Positions 7,199 through 13,989 of a DNA stretch of 15,344 nt are shown here, one piece after another. The DNA lies in the NCBI GenBank assembly GCA_049515175.1, contig JBEKUI010000090.1, positions 1 through 15,344 of the forward strand, written 5' to 3'. Position 1 is the stretch's first letter. Every line of letters starts with the position of its first letter. Below the pieces are notes generated by a model, which was not told where the DNA came from, did no database searches, and saw nothing but the letters and a program-made list of their open reading frames with translations. The position numbers and the translations under genes are program-made. Origin of the DNA: JACQNR01 sp049515175 (lineage in GTDB: Bacteria; Acidobacteriota; Terriglobia; UBA7540).

Positions 7199-8001
7199 TG
7201 CGGATTATCGGTGAGCTCATCAATTGCACGCGCAAGAAGGTGGGAGCGGCGGCACAGGCGCGCGATATGGCCTCCATCCAGGAAATCGCCCGCAAACAGG
7301 CGAGTGCCGGCGCCGACATACTGGATGTGAATGGCGGCCTGCCCGGCCAGGAAGTGGAGACGCTCACGTGGCTGGTCGAGGGCGTGCAAGAGGTTGTGGA
7401 CATTCCCCTCTGCCTGGACAGCGCCGACCCGGAAGCGCTGCGCAAAGCGATTCCACTCTGCAAGCACCGGCCCCTGCTCAATTCCGTCAGCGACGAGCCG
7501 GCGCGCTGGGAGGCGCTGCTGCCGGTGGTCAAAGAATACCGTCCTCAGGTCATCGCCCTGTGCATGTCTCCGGCGGGCCCGCCGATGGGGGTCGACGACC
7601 GCGTGGCCACAGCCAGCCGGCTCGTGGATCGTCTCACTGCGGAGGGCGTGACGCTCGGTGATATTTATGTGGACGCCTGCGTGCTGCCGGCCAGCACCGG
7701 CCCCGAGCACGGTGGGGCGCTCGTCGAAGCCCTCGGGCAGATCCGGGCACGGTATCCCGGCATCCATCTGAGCGCCGGAGTGAGCAACGTCTCTTTTGGC
7801 CTCCCGCAGCGCAAGCTGCTCAACGAGGTGTTTCTGGTGCTGCTGATGGCGCGCGGGCTGGATGCCGCGATCGTCGATCCCTGCGACCGCCAATTGATGA
7901 TGAACGTCCGCGCCGCGGAAGCCCTGCTCGGCCGCGACGAGTTCTGTGTACAATACTTGCGGGCGTATCGGGACGGAAAACTGGAACTGGCCGCGGCTTG
8001 A
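7198..8001 (+). CDS. Methyltetrahydrofolate:corrinoid methyltransferase (AcsE/MeTr family, pterin-binding)
   Basis: 267 residues from ATG 7198, which overlaps the previous stop; GGAG at about 7184 serves as ribosome site. It moves the methyl group of methyl-tetrahydrofolate to the cobalt of the corrinoid protein, or the reverse. The residues used by Moorella MeTr appear at nearly the same numbers: Asp74 in CLDS, Asn95 in LLNS, Asp159 in YVDA, and Asn197 and Arg205 in GVSNVSFGLPQR (Moorella Asp75, Asn96, Asp160, Asn199, Arg207). GADILDVNGG at 38-47 is the first pterin-site loop. The length equals that of free-standing MeTr and of the folate module of MetH. With the corrinoid gene upstream and the homocysteine methyltransferase downstream it completes a split MetH. 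Confidence 0.93.
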   Translation: MRIIGELINCTRKKVGAAAQARDMASIQEIARKQASAGADILDVNGGLPGQEVETLTWLVEGVQEVVDIPLCLDSADPEALRKAIPLCKHRPLLNSVSDEPARWEALLPVVKEYRPQVIALCMSPAGPPMGVDDRVATASRLVDRLTAEGVTLGDIYVDACVLPASTGPEHGGALVEALGQIRARYPGIHLSAGVSNVSFGLPQRKLLNEVFLVLLMARGLDAAIVDPCDRQLMMNVRAAEALLGRDEFCVQYLRAYRDGKLELAAA

Positions 8002-8055
8002 TCCCCACACGCCAACTCTGATTCGTGACGACACGGGGAAGTGGGGAAGCTTCTT

Positions 8056-8078
8056 CCGCCGCAGGGCGGACGAGTTTT
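8056..8078 (+). terminator. Short hairpin with T-run just before the homocysteine methyltransferase
   Basis: CCGCC (8056-8060) and GGCGG (8065-8069) form a 5-bp GC stem with a four-base loop; TTTT follows at 8075-8078, five bases after the stem. It is weak as an intrinsic terminator because of the short stem and the gap before the Ts. It lies in the 83-base space between the two methyltransferase genes and could attenuate downstream expression. Confidence 0.25.
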
Positions 8079-8084
8079 CTTAAG

Positions 8085-8969
8085 ATGCATCCCATCCTGG
8101 AAAATCTTCTGGTGCACGCGCCCGTGCTCGTCGACGGAGCGCTGGGGACGCAACTTCAGGCTGCCGGGCTTCCCCCGGGCACGATCCCTGACACGTGGAA
8201 CCTGGACCGTCCGGCCGAAGTCGGGGCGCTGCTGCGCGCCTATCTCGAGGTGGGGAGCGACATCCTGCTGACGGCCACCTTCCGCGGCCATCGGCTGGCG
8301 CTTGAAGCGGACGGCCTGGCGGGTAAGCTGGAGGCCATCAACCGGGCGGCGGTGGAAATCGCGCGCCGGGCCGCGCGCGGCGAGGCGCGGGTTTTCGCCT
8401 CCATCGGCCCGAGCGGCAAGCTCCTGGTGGCTGGAGAGACCAATGAGGGAGAACTGCGCGACGCATTTTCCGAACAGATGCGCGTTCTGGCTGTGGCGGG
8501 AGTGGACGGGTTTGTGCTCGAAACCATGACCGATCTCGAAGAGGCCAAGATCGCGGTGGCCGCCGCGCGCGAGTTCGGGCTCCCCGTCGTGGCCTCGATG
8601 GTTTTCGACTCGGGCCGGAACAAGGACCGGACGATGACGGGAGTCACGCCCGAGCAGGCCGCGCAGGAACTCACCGCGGCGGGTGCGGACGTGATTGGCG
8701 CCAATTGCGGCTTCGGCATCGCCGGGTATGTTCCCATCTGCCAACGCTTGCGGGCCTCGACCGACCGTCCCATCTGGATCAAACCCAACGCCGGCCTGCC
8801 GGAGTTGGTGGATGGCCGGGCTACGTATCGAACGACGGCGGAAGAGTTCGCGGCGTTTGTGCCGGCCTTGCTGCAGGCGGGAGCGAGCTTCGTCGGCGGT
8901 TGTTGCGGGACGACGCCGGAATTCATCCGCGCCATCGCCCAAACCGTGCACCGATGGCGACGGCGCTAA
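8085..8969 (+). CDS. Zinc-dependent homocysteine S-methyltransferase (MetH N-terminal module type)
   Basis: 294 residues from ATG 8085. The family usually opens with a short helix followed by VLVDGALGT (here 14-22), which supports this start; an in-frame GTG at 8025 would add a non-family tail. Neither codon has a clear Shine-Dalgarno site. Zinc ligands are Cys208 in GANCGFG and Cys273-Cys274 in GGCCGTTP, the classic set that activates homocysteine thiolate. Members take the methyl from a methyl-corrinoid (MetH, MtsA-like proteins) or from S-methylmethionine/betaine (MmuM, BHMT). The absence of a fused B12 domain, with a free corrinoid protein and MeTr next to it, points to a separate MetH module making methionine. 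Other thiols are possible acceptors. Confidence 0.88.
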   Translation: MHPILENLLVHAPVLVDGALGTQLQAAGLPPGTIPDTWNLDRPAEVGALLRAYLEVGSDILLTATFRGHRLALEADGLAGKLEAINRAAVEIARRAARGEARVFASIGPSGKLLVAGETNEGELRDAFSEQMRVLAVAGVDGFVLETMTDLEEAKIAVAAAREFGLPVVASMVFDSGRNKDRTMTGVTPEQAAQELTAAGADVIGANCGFGIAGYVPICQRLRASTDRPIWIKPNAGLPELVDGRATYRTTAEEFAAFVPALLQAGASFVGGCCGTTPEFIRAIAQTVHRWRRR

Positions 8970-9011
8970 CGAAGCTGTTACTTTCGCGCGTCAGTTCAAG
9001 GGAAGTCCGGA

Positions 9012-9761
9012 ATGCGACTGAAACTGATCAGCTGCGAGATCTTCTTCCGTGAAATGTGCACTGCCGTGGCGCGCTCGCCCCACTTCGTCGATGTCGAATT
9101 CCTGCCGAAAGGACTTCACGATATCGGAAGCGCCAAGATGCTGGAGCGCCTGCAGGCGGCCGTGGACCGCGTCCAGGGCTACGATGCGATCCTGCTGGGC
9201 TATGGCCTGTGCAACAACGGCCTCGCCGGACTCGCGGCGCGCACGATCCCGGTGGTTCTGCCCCGCGCTCACGATTGCATCACCCTTTTCATGGGCAGCA
9301 AGGAAAAATACCTCGACTACTTCAACTCGCATCCCGGCGTGTATTTCAAAACCACGGGCTGGATCGAGCGCGGCGAGAACGGCGGCGAGCTCCGCCAGCT
9401 CTCGGTTCAGAATCAGCTCGGCTTGGATATGAGCTACGAGCAGCTGGTCGAGAAATATGGCGAAGACAACGCCCGCTACCTCTACGAGGAATTGGGATTT
9501 TCGAAGAATTACGCGCAGTTCACCTTTATTGAGATGGGTGTTGAGCCGGACAGCCACTTTGAAGATCACACGCGCGAACTCGCGGAGAAACGCGGGTGGA
9601 AGTTCGAAAAGCTCCAGGGCGACCTTTCCCTCATCCAGCGGCTCGTGGACGGCCAGTGGGAGGAGAAGGAGTTTCTGCTGGTGCCGCCCGGATGGCGCGT
9701 TTCGGCAAGATATGACGAGGGCATTGTGACGGCGGAGGAGGTTCCTGGTGAACAGCCGTGA
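9012..9761 (+). CDS. DUF1638 protein associated with corrinoid methyltransfer
   Basis: 249 residues. The sequence carries the features of DUF1638, a family with no established biochemical role that is often found beside corrinoid methyltransferase genes: LISCEIFFRE (5-14), LLGYGLCNNG (61-70) and LPRAHDCITLFMG (83-95). Cys8, Cys67, His87 and Cys89 are conserved-looking candidate metal ligands. AAGGGA about seven bases before ATG 9012 is a modest ribosome site. Its last 14 bases overlap the start of the UroD-family gene, so the two are probably made in equal amounts and may act as a pair. Family membership is well supported; function is unknown. An accessory or methyltransferase subunit is my inference. 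Confidence 0.8.
   Translation: MRLKLISCEIFFREMCTAVARSPHFVDVEFLPKGLHDIGSAKMLERLQAAVDRVQGYDAILLGYGLCNNGLAGLAARTIPVVLPRAHDCITLFMGSKEKYLDYFNSHPGVYFKTTGWIERGENGGELRQLSVQNQLGLDMSYEQLVEKYGEDNARYLYEELGFSKNYAQFTFIEMGVEPDSHFEDHTRELAEKRGWKFEKLQGDLSLIQRLVDGQWEEKEFLLVPPGWRVSARYDEGIVTAEEVPGEQP
9734..9741 (+). promoter_or_regulatory. Ribosome binding site inside the DUF1638 gene, setting a GTG start
   Basis: GGAGGAGG lies six bases before GTG 9748 and within the 3' end of the DUF1638 coding sequence. It supports the GTG start and the 14-base gene overlap. Confidence 0.8.
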
Positions 9762-10758
9762 ACGCGTGCTGGCGATGATCGAAGGGCGGCCCGTGGACCG
9801 CCTCCCCAACATGCCCATCACCATGATGTTCGCCGCCGATGTGGCCGATGTGAAGTATCGCGACTACGCCGCGGATTTTCGCGCCCTTGTGGCGGCGCAG
9901 CTCCGCACGGCAGAAGAGTTCGGCTTCGACTATGTCTCGGTCATTTCTGACCCGGCGCGCGAGGCGGCCGACTGTGGTGCCGTCATCAAGTACTTCGACG
10001 ACCAGCCGCCAGCCATTGATGAGACGAAGGCGCGCTTGGCGGCCAAGGCCTCACTCGCCACCTTGAAGATTCCTGACCCGCTTGCCGGTGGGCGAATGGC
10101 GGACCGCGTGCGCGCGGCGGCGTTGTTCAAGGAACGGGTGGGCGACGACAAGCTGATCGAGGGCTGGATCGAGGGCCCCTGCGCCGAAGGCGCCGACCTG
10201 CGCGGCATCAACACCCTGATGACGGATTTCTACGATGATCCGCCCTTCGTCCGCGATCTCTTCGAGTTCGTCCTGGAGATGGAGTTGCGGTTTGCGCGCG
10301 CCCAGATGGAGGCGGGCGCGGACCTGATCGGCGTCGGGGACGCCGCGGCATCTCTGGTGGGCCCGGCTATCTACAACGAGTTTGTTTGGCCTTTCGAAAA
10401 GAAGATGGTCGACGGGTTACACGCCATGGGCGCGCACGTGCGCCTGCACATCTGCGGTAACACGAAGCGGATTCTTGCCGGGATGGGCCGGTTGGGTTGT
10501 GAGATTGTGGACCTGGACTACATGGTGCCAGTCGCGCAGGCGCGCGACGAGATGGGAGCGCGGCAGGTTCTGCTGGGCAACCTCGACCCGGTGCGCGCGC
10601 TTCGCGATGGGACGCCGGAATCGGTGACGGCGGCCATTGCCGAATGCCACCGCCAGGCCGGGCCGCGCTACATCGTGGGCGCGGGCTGCGAGGTTCCCCG
10701 CGGCACGCCGCATGAAAACGTGCATGCGCTGGCCGCCTACGCGCGGAGCCACTCGTAA
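9748..10758 (+). CDS. Uroporphyrinogen decarboxylase (UroD)/MtaA-family zinc methyltransferase
   Basis: 336 residues from GTG 9748. It belongs to the UroD/MtaA superfamily, but to the methyltransferase branch and not the heme-pathway enzyme: it has the zinc motif H234-I-C236 in RLHICGNT with a third ligand Cys314 in GAGCEVPRGTP, as in MtaA and MtbA. It ends with TPHENVHALAAYAR, the usual C-terminal helix. Such proteins pass methyl groups between a methyl-corrinoid protein and a thiol or other acceptor, or demethylate a substrate onto the corrinoid. The overlap with DUF1638 and the position before the RACo-like gene make it part of the operon. Its substrate cannot be read from the sequence; coenzyme M is unlikely in a bacterium of this type but is not excluded. 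Confidence 0.85.
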   Translation: MNSRERVLAMIEGRPVDRLPNMPITMMFAADVADVKYRDYAADFRALVAAQLRTAEEFGFDYVSVISDPAREAADCGAVIKYFDDQPPAIDETKARLAAKASLATLKIPDPLAGGRMADRVRAAALFKERVGDDKLIEGWIEGPCAEGADLRGINTLMTDFYDDPPFVRDLFEFVLEMELRFARAQMEAGADLIGVGDAAASLVGPAIYNEFVWPFEKKMVDGLHAMGAHVRLHICGNTKRILAGMGRLGCEIVDLDYMVPVAQARDEMGARQVLLGNLDPVRALRDGTPESVTAAIAECHRQAGPRYIVGAGCEVPRGTPHENVHALAAYARSHS

Positions 10759-10764
10759 TCGCAG

Positions 10765-10787
10765 CGCCGGTCAATGACCGGTGTTTT
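10765..10787 (+). terminator. Hairpin with T-run between UroD-family gene and RACo
   Basis: CCGGTC (10767-10772) and GACCGG (10776-10781) pair perfectly around AAT. A G-U pair and a C-G pair extend this to 8 bp (10765-10783), and TTTT follows directly at 10784-10787. It looks like a weak intrinsic terminator that would lower RACo expression relative to the carrier proteins. A three-base loop and four Ts make full termination unlikely. Confidence 0.4.
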
Positions 10788-10831
10788 CGCTCACACAGTA
10801 CCGGCGCTCCTAGAGCACCGCCACAGATCTC

Positions 10832-12352
10832 ATGCCCGACACCGTCCGCATCGAACTCCAGCCGCTCGGCGAGTCCTTCGAGCTCGAGCGCGGCACGCCG
10901 CTCCAGGACGTGCTCTTCGCGCATGGAGTGGAATTCCCGTGCGGTGGTCGCCAGCGTTGCAAGGGGTGCCGCGTGCGTGTGGTGCGCGGCGCCATCCCCA
11001 TCACACCCGAGCAGGAATCGCTTCTGAGCGGTGAAGAACTGGCTGCTGGGTGGCGACTGGCTTGTGCCGGCAAGGCCGAAAGCGATCTGACCCTCGAGTT
11101 GGGCCAGTGGGAAGCCGCCATCCTGGCCGATAACACCGTATTCGACTTCACGCCCCGCTCGGGTCTGGGCGTGGCGGTTGATCTCGGCACCACGACCATC
11201 GTCGCCCAATTGCTCGATCTCTCGAACGCCCACGTGCTGGCCGTGCGCTCGGCGCTCAACCTCCAGGCGTGCCACGGCGCGGACGTGATGAGCCGCGTCA
11301 GCTTTGCTACTCAGGGCGACGGGGTCTCGCGCCTGAGCAGGCTCGTGCGCCATCAAATCGGCCAGCTCATCGGCGAACTGCTGGAAGCGGCTCACGGCGA
11401 TGGCCGCCCGATCGAAACCATAACCGTCGTCGGCAACACGGTGATGCATCACCTTTTTTGTGGGATCGACGTTACCCCGCTCAGCCGGGTGCCATTCGAG
11501 CCCGAGCGCGACGGCCTGGAGGTTTTGCGCGCCAGCGAACTCGGGTGGGAGATCTCCGGCGACCCGCCCGTGCGGTTTCTGCCCTGCCTCGGAGGCTTTG
11601 TCGGCAGCGACATCCTCGCCGGCATTCTCGCCACCCGGCTGGATCAGAGCGAGACGCTCCTCGGCCTGGTCGATCTCGGCACCAACGGCGAAATCGTTAT
11701 CGGCAATCGCCAGCGGCTGCTCTGCGCCTCGACGGCCGCCGGGCCGGCGTTCGAGGGCGCGCGGATTTCGATGGGCATGCGCGCCTCCACCGGGGCCATC
11801 TCCAAGGTCACCATCGAAGCGGGGCGCCTTGCTTGCCACGTCCTCGGCGACGTGGCGCCGCGCGGCATCTGCGGGAGCGGCTTGGTTGATGCAGTCGCCG
11901 CCAGTCTTGACATGGGACTGATTCAGCCCAGTGGCCGCTTGCGGGACGGCCCGAATGGGTCGCTGCTGCTGAGGGAGCCGGTCTCGATCACTCAGGCCGA
12001 CATTCGCGAACTGCAACTCGCCAAAGGAGCCATCGCGGCGGGGATTCGCCTGTTGCTCGAACGCTGGGGCGCCAGACCGGAAGATCTCGCGCGTCTCTAC
12101 CTCGCCGGGGCCTTCGGCAACTACATCAATCGCGCTAGCGCGCGCCGCATCGGACTGCTCAAGTTCCCCATCGACATGGTTAAGCCCGCCGGCAACACCG
12201 CTCTCCTCGGCGCCAAACTCGCGCTCTTCAATTCCAGTGAGGATGAATTCGTCTACTCCGCCCTGCGCCGCAAGACCGAGCACCTCACCCTCAACACCGA
12301 ACCCGCTTTCCAGGACGTGTTTGTCGAAGAGATGACCTTCCCCACGGCGTAG
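10832..12352 (+). CDS. Corrinoid reactivation protein, RACo-like (2Fe-2S ferredoxin + ASKHA/DUF4445)
   Basis: 506 residues. It probably reduces inactive cob(II)alamin back to cob(I)alamin in the corrinoid protein in an ATP-dependent way. Residues 1-95 are a plant-type 2Fe-2S ferredoxin with C37, C43, C46 (C-x5-C-x2-C) and C78. The ASKHA part has the phosphate-binding loop DLGTTT (117-122), VVGNTVMHH (199-207), a second DLGTNGE (281-287), GPAFEG (304-309) and CGSG (347-350), all typical of DUF4445/RACo. Biochemically studied RACo proteins are longer (about 630 residues), so the linker between ferredoxin and ATPase parts is short here. It is the last gene of the run, 73 bases after the UroD-family gene. 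No AdoMet-binding reactivation domain of the MetH type is present, which fits this protein doing that job. Confidence 0.9.
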   Translation: MPDTVRIELQPLGESFELERGTPLQDVLFAHGVEFPCGGRQRCKGCRVRVVRGAIPITPEQESLLSGEELAAGWRLACAGKAESDLTLELGQWEAAILADNTVFDFTPRSGLGVAVDLGTTTIVAQLLDLSNAHVLAVRSALNLQACHGADVMSRVSFATQGDGVSRLSRLVRHQIGQLIGELLEAAHGDGRPIETITVVGNTVMHHLFCGIDVTPLSRVPFEPERDGLEVLRASELGWEISGDPPVRFLPCLGGFVGSDILAGILATRLDQSETLLGLVDLGTNGEIVIGNRQRLLCASTAAGPAFEGARISMGMRASTGAISKVTIEAGRLACHVLGDVAPRGICGSGLVDAVAASLDMGLIQPSGRLRDGPNGSLLLREPVSITQADIRELQLAKGAIAAGIRLLLERWGARPEDLARLYLAGAFGNYINRASARRIGLLKFPIDMVKPAGNTALLGAKLALFNSSEDEFVYSALRRKTEHLTLNTEPAFQDVFVEEMTFPTA

Positions 12353-12415
12353 CGTCGGCGAGTGACGCGGCACGGCCGTCCTTCAAATACCCTCGGTTCG
12401 GATGTCCCAGCTGAC

Positions 12416-13558
12416 TTAGCCGAAGAGTCCCAGCTTGCCGAGGATGATGGCCAGGCAAACCAGGGAGAGCGCCGCACCGCCGAAGATCATCTTCAGTGCC
12501 CGGTTGCGCAAGGTGGATTCAATTTCCTTCTCGGTGCGCGAGGAAATCAGGAAGGTGGGTTCGTTGCTCCCTTTCAGGATCATGTTGCGGTCATGTTCGT
12601 CCTGGGGAGTGGGATTTTCGGCGCAGGTTCCCGTGATGTCGTAGGACTGTCCGGGCACAATGCAGAACTCCGTGAAGCGGTAGCGCCCCGAAGCCGTGCC
12701 GAAGGTCATGGCGACCGCCGGATCGCCCGGATGAAGCGCCCCCGTGGCTGCCAGGAATTTCTTCTGCTCCTCGGGCGGGGCGAGGGACGCGGCGCGCTGC
12801 ATCCCGGCCACGAACTCCGGGCTGCCCGGCGGATGTTCAAAAGCTTCGAGTGCGGCGAGCCGCGCCTGTTCCTTCTGGGGATCGGACTGCGGAGCCATTT
12901 CCTGAAGATGCTGGCGCAACCTGGGCGCCACCAGGGCGGCCATGCGCTGCTGGAAATCCGGAGTGCCGGGAGATTGACTGAAAAGTTGGAGAAGTTTCTG
13001 CCGGGTCTCCTCGTGTTTCGGGTCATCCCGCGGGCCAAGAAATTCCAGTCCATGTTGTGCAAGGCCTGTGATGCGGTGCGCGTCCGCCTGGGTCACATAG
13101 CGCAGAAGTTCCGATTCGCTGGCCCCGCCCCCTCTGCCGCCACCCCCTGATCCTGCTTCACACCGGGCGTTCTGAGGCAAGTCGAGCTCTGCGTCGCTGG
13201 GTTCCACCAGGACTTTGCCGCTCTTGTCCTGCAAATAGAACTTTGCCCCCTGGACGTCCGTGCGGTGATGCGTCCAACTTCCTCCACTGCCCTTTTCGTT
13301 GTGCTTCCAGCGCTCAATCTCCACCTTGAATAGGCAGCACGGGGTGTGGGTGACGGGACTGGTGATCAAGTCAGCCGCATTCACCGCCTGGCCGTGAATC
13401 TCCACCAGTCCCATGGGCATGCTGCGGATGGGAATCTCCGGGGTGTCGGCCAAGATCCGGTATTTTCGGAATTCGCGGAAACCCTTGAAGAAAACCCAGA
13501 TGCCCGCACCAAAGCCGAGCATGGAGTAGAAATACAGCTTCCCGTCGTCGTGTGACAT
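12416..13558 (-). CDS. GIDE-domain membrane protein
   Basis: 380 residues from ATG 13556-13558; the frame extends 47 codons upstream, but with no hydrophobic or domain signal there. An N-terminal membrane segment (about 8-24) is followed by RYRI-like RILADTPEIPIRSMPMGLVE and SPVTHTPCCLFKVEIERW (about 34-84). This is the start of a GIDE/BAM domain, known from the mitochondrial E3 ligase MUL1/MAPL. A second hydrophobic segment closes the protein (about 355-380). The usual eukaryotic RING domain is absent. A Gly-rich stretch (136-145) separates the GIDE part from a roughly 200-residue charged middle region that I do not recognise. The gene converges on the methyltransfer operon with 63 bases between the stops. 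The role of GIDE proteins in bacteria is not established. Confidence 0.75.
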   Translation of the reverse strand: MSHDDGKLYFYSMLGFGAGIWVFFKGFREFRKYRILADTPEIPIRSMPMGLVEIHGQAVNAADLITSPVTHTPCCLFKVEIERWKHNEKGSGGSWTHHRTDVQGAKFYLQDKSGKVLVEPSDAELDLPQNARCEAGSGGGGRGGGASESELLRYVTQADAHRITGLAQHGLEFLGPRDDPKHEETRQKLLQLFSQSPGTPDFQQRMAALVAPRLRQHLQEMAPQSDPQKEQARLAALEAFEHPPGSPEFVAGMQRAASLAPPEEQKKFLAATGALHPGDPAVAMTFGTASGRYRFTEFCIVPGQSYDITGTCAENPTPQDEHDRNMILKGSNEPTFLISSRTEKEIESTLRNRALKMIFGGAALSLVCLAIILGKLGLFG

Positions 13559-13652
13559 GCCTGAACCCTGAGGGACGGCGATATTAGCAAAGGGACGGCT
13601 CGCTGTCCAGGCGTTGGCAGGAGGGATGGGACCAGGCTTCGCGGGCCGGCCT

Positions 13653-13865
13653 TTACAGAACGACCCGCTCACAGACTGGACAGTGCCAGACGGCGACAAA
13701 CAACGTCTGACCCAACCGGTCGTGTGCGCGGGCGAGGCGGCTCTCCATGGGCTTCCCGCAGCAAACCGGAGGCGTATCCGGGTCGCGGCGGGCAGCAGGC
13801 CGGCTGATCACCTTCGCGGCCCCACTCGCGTCAACTTCGGATGAATCCGTAGCTTTCGCCCACAT
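13653..13865 (-). CDS. Small zinc-ribbon protein
   Basis: 70 residues from ATG 13863-13865, with GAGGT six bases upstream. The C-terminal half holds CCGKPM (Cys35-Cys36) and WHCPVCERVVL (Cys62, Cys65), a rubredoxin/zinc-ribbon-like metal site. The open frame continues upstream to 14030, but that stretch runs through two long hairpins and lacks coding character, so the shorter start is chosen. It lies upstream of the GIDE gene on the same strand, 94 bases apart. Function is unknown; a metal-binding protein of about 8 kDa is all that can be said. Confidence 0.55.
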   Translation of the reverse strand: MWAKATDSSEVDASGAAKVISRPAARRDPDTPPVCCGKPMESRLARAHDRLGQTLFVAVWHCPVCERVVL

Positions 13866-13883
13866 GCTGACCTCGCTAGTTGT

Positions 13884-13920
13884 ACCCACGCTCGATTCGC
13901 AAGTGGAATCAAGCGTGGGT
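13884..13920. repeat. 15-bp inverted repeat with CCCACGCT core (first of a pair)
   Basis: CCCACGCTCGATTC (13885-13898) pairs with GAATCAAGCGTGGG (13906-13919) with one mismatch and a seven-base loop; the flanking A-T extends it to 15 positions. It shares the CCACGCT/AGCGTGG core with the hairpin at 13929-13959, so the two look like members of one repeat family. Confidence 0.8.
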
Positions 13921-13928
13921 TCCTCAAA

Positions 13929-13959
13929 AGCCACGCTTGGGAAAACCCCAAGCGTGGCT
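13929..13959 (-). terminator. Perfect 13-bp hairpin, probable terminator of the secreted-protein gene
   Basis: AGCCACGCTTGGG (13929-13941) and CCCAAGCGTGGCT (13947-13959) are exact reverse complements around AAAAC. Read on the minus strand, it begins 30 bases after the stop of the gene at 13990-14700 and is followed at once by TTTT counting the last stem base. This fits an intrinsic terminator, although the T-run is short. Confidence 0.6.
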
Positions 13960-13989
13960 ATGCGCCTCCCGCGCCGGGACGACTCGCTG

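Noticed and set aside
7665..8951. A 428-codon minus-strand open frame.
   Set aside because: It is antisense to the two well-supported methyltransferase genes, and its translation is low in complexity and unlike any family.
9748..10758. True uroporphyrinogen decarboxylase (hemE) for heme synthesis.
   Set aside because: The HxC...C zinc motif and the corrinoid gene context mark the methyltransferase branch of the superfamily; the usual HemE N-terminal substrate-binding sequence was not seen.
10367..12373. A 668-codon open frame on the minus strand.
   Set aside because: It is antisense to the RACo-like gene and the end of the UroD-family gene, both of which show clear family motifs. Long antisense frames are expected in GC-rich codon usage, and the translation has no recognisable domain.
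13884..13959. A CRISPR-like array formed by the two similar hairpins.
   Set aside because: There are only two copies, they are palindromic with different loops and there is no regular spacer, so a REP-like or terminator interpretation fits better.
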